Source: Porticoccus sp002341315 (GTDB lineage Bacteria > Pseudomonadota > Gammaproteobacteria > Pseudomonadales > Porticoccaceae). From it: 64,000 bases of DNA. The translations under genes and the position numbers were made by a program. Every line of letters starts with the position of its first letter. Position 1 is the stretch's first letter. The notes beneath the pieces are model-generated. The model was not told the DNA's origin. It saw only the letters and a program-made list of their open reading frames with translations, and ran no database searches. The stretch lies in assembly GCF_047634355.1 (NCBI RefSeq), contig NZ_JBLIAL010000009.1, one strand, 5' to 3'. Shown here piece by piece: positions 62,377 through 64,000 of the stretch.

Positions 62377-64000
62377 ATGCAGGCTCACTGGATATACCGT
62401 TTTACAAGCCCGAAGCTATTTGTTCTGAATGTCGCAGTTGTACTGTTGGCGTTGTCATGTTTGCTTCCAGCGACCAGTCAGGCGGAGAGGAGTGATAGTT
62501 TCGCTCAGATGCGTCAATTGGCACAGTTGGCCGAATACATTGGTGTGGATTACGTGGAAGCCGTCAGGGATGGGCAGGTGGTCAATGACGGTGAGTATCA
62601 GGAAATGCTTGAGTTTTCCCAGCTCATTGTGACAAATATTTCTGTTATTCAGGATAGCCCAGCCAAAGCCAGCAACCTGGCAGACTAGGCAAAGGCTTTA
62701 CAGACAGCCATCCAGAACAAACAGGATAGTGAAGCCATTCGATAAATGAGCAGCAACCTGCGGGGTAAGTTGTTGGCACTGATGCCTCACTCGTCCCTGC
62801 CGGATCATCTGTTGTCGAAAGCGACCGTCAAAAAGTTGTTTGAGAGCCAGTGCGTCTCGTGTCATGGCGCGTCCGGTGGGGGCGATGGTGTATTGGCCGC
62901 ACAACTGGAGCCCACTCCCACCGATTTCACCTACAAAGAGCGAGCCTTGAACCGCTCGCTCCTGGGCCTGTACGACGCCATATCCAATGGCATAGACGAT
63001 ACCGTAATGCCGGCATTTACCCAACTGACGGAAGAGCAACGCTGGTCGCTGGCGTTCTATGTCGGCGGATTGGCATTTCAATCCGGCTCTTTGGTTACGG
63101 GCAAGGTCCCCAGCGCCACGTTGTCACAGATGGTCAACCACACTCCCGCGCAAGTGTCTGCCGAGCACCCGGAGATAACGCAGCAGGGAATCGAACGGCT
63201 TCGCGCGAATCCAGAACTGTTATTCCAGGAAACGACCAATCCTCTGAAAATCACTCGAGACCAATTGCTACTTGCTCAACAGGCACACCAGCTCGGCGAT
63301 TATCAGACGGCACAAGCATTGGCGGTCAGCGCTTATCTGGATGGCTTTGAATTGGTCGAAAACAGCCTGGATGCGCAGGATAAAGCACTTCGCCAGACGC
63401 TCGAAGCCGATATGATGGCGATAAGGCAATTATTGAAGCAGGCACAGCCCCCGGGTGAGGTGGAAAGCGCTGTGAGCCGGACGCTGGCAAGGTTGGATGA
63501 TGCGGATCGATTGCTTTCGGAATCGACCTTGTCCAATGTGACCCTGTTCAGTGCCAGCTTGGTGATACTGTTGCGGGAGGGACTTGAAGCCCTGCTCGTG
63601 GTCATTGCCCTGGTGACTGTGCTGGTGCGAACCGGTCGGCGTGACGGACTTCGGTATGTGCATTTGGGTTGGGTAACGGCATTGGTGGGCGGTGTTGCGA
63701 CCTGGGCTGCCGCGCAGTCCCTGGTCAGTATCAGCGGTGCCAGCCGCGAAGTCATGGAAGGGGTTGCGGCCCTATTGGCGGCGGTCGTGTTGCTCTATGT
63801 CGGCATCTGGATGCACAGTAAAACCCATGCTGCCCAGTGGCAGGCCTATATTCAGCAGCACATCAACTCCCATCTGACTGCGGGTACCCTGTGGGGCCTT
63901 GCGCTGCTGGCATTTATTGCGGTTTATCGTGAAGTCTTTGAAACGGTCTTGTTTTATCAGGCGCTGCTGACCCAGGCTGCAGCCGCTCAATATTCATCCG
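62377..64000 (+). pseudogene. Cytochrome c-FTR1 iron permease interrupted by two in-frame stops; partial at right edge
   Basis: The start at 62377 encodes a signal-like segment (VAVVLLALSCLLPATSQAE) and a helical domain (MRQLAQLAEYIGVDYVEAV). At 62686 a TAG and, 18 codons later at 62743, a TAA interrupt the same frame; codons between (AKALQTAIQNKQDSEAI) still look coding. Reading on: haem motif CVSCHGASGGGDG, helical part, and the FTR1 permease with LREGLEALLVVIAL and YREVFETVLFYQALL, cut by the window edge. Iron or copper-coupled uptake was the ancestral job. Expression of the second part from the ATG at 62746 cannot be excluded. Confidence 0.85.

Noticed and set aside
1..64000. CRISPR arrays, rRNA genes, phage structural genes
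   Set aside because: No regularly spaced repeats, rRNA-like sequence or capsid/tail families were seen.

Overview
The window looks like a Gammaproteobacterial genomic island, probably from a marine or halotolerant organism, dominated by copper/silver handling and envelope-stress genes. The assignment rests on the CusRS/CopAB/CusCBA-type systems, a BCCT osmolyte transporter, YbhGFSR-like exporter genes beside a ClsB-like phospholipase D, and fatty-acid cis/trans isomerase. I do not assign a genus. A large serine recombinase running off the left edge, a DUF2924 partner, a 144-bp inverted-repeat element, gene remnants and several broken genes support an accessory, assembled region.

Layout. 1-2.3 kb: recombinase, DUF2924 protein and a small ORF. 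2.6-8.4 kb: CusSR-type two-component system facing a copper operon (Met/His-rich protein, membrane cytochrome c, CopA multicopper oxidase, CopB). 8.6-18 kb: APC permease, small helical protein, ATP-grasp-like protein, ClsB-like phospholipase D and an HlyD/ABC/ABC-2 exporter. 18-35.4 kb, all minus strand: BCCT transporter, then a long tight gene run which, read in the direction of transcription, is MerR regulator, CopA-type Cu+ ATPase, small copper proteins, ICMT-like methyltransferase, MBL-fold RNase-like protein, PD-(D/E)XK-like protein, AMP/thymidine phosphorylase, acetate kinase, phosphoketolase, PRPP synthase and three membrane proteins.

35.4-48.5 kb, plus strand: a regulatory region with a CopR/CusR-type box, then Rieske protein, HflK, HflC, a YHS-like protein, FtsH, GAPDH, cyclopropane fatty acid synthase, a second ICMT-like protein, a phospholipase D remnant, Cti, an ion channel and NDH-2. 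49.0-54.7 kb, minus strand and visibly more GC-rich: CPH-type P-type ATPase, HtpX-like protease with LemA, and a broken universal stress protein gene. 54.9-62.2 kb: a second copy of the CopR-box promoter block followed by a small Cys-rich protein, a DUF411 protein, CusC, a CusB-CusF fusion and CusA. 62.4 kb to the right edge: a cytochrome c-FTR1 iron permease gene interrupted by two in-frame stops.

How it fits together. Three copies of the same nested ATTACA-N4-TGTAAT dyad lie at the head of the periplasmic copper operon, the Rieske/FtsH/lipid operon and the Cus efflux operon. The simplest reading is one copper-responsive regulon driven by the local two-component system. It would join export and oxidation of copper with repair and chemical remodelling of the inner membrane (FtsH-HflKC, HtpX-LemA, cyclopropane synthase, cis/trans isomerase) and rewired respiration and carbon metabolism (lone Rieske, NDH-2, GAPDH). 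The membrane-repair operon and the phosphoketolase/AMP-phosphorylase run placed behind the Cu+ ATPase are the best candidates for little-described systems. ftsH carries two compensating frameshifts in its periplasmic domain.
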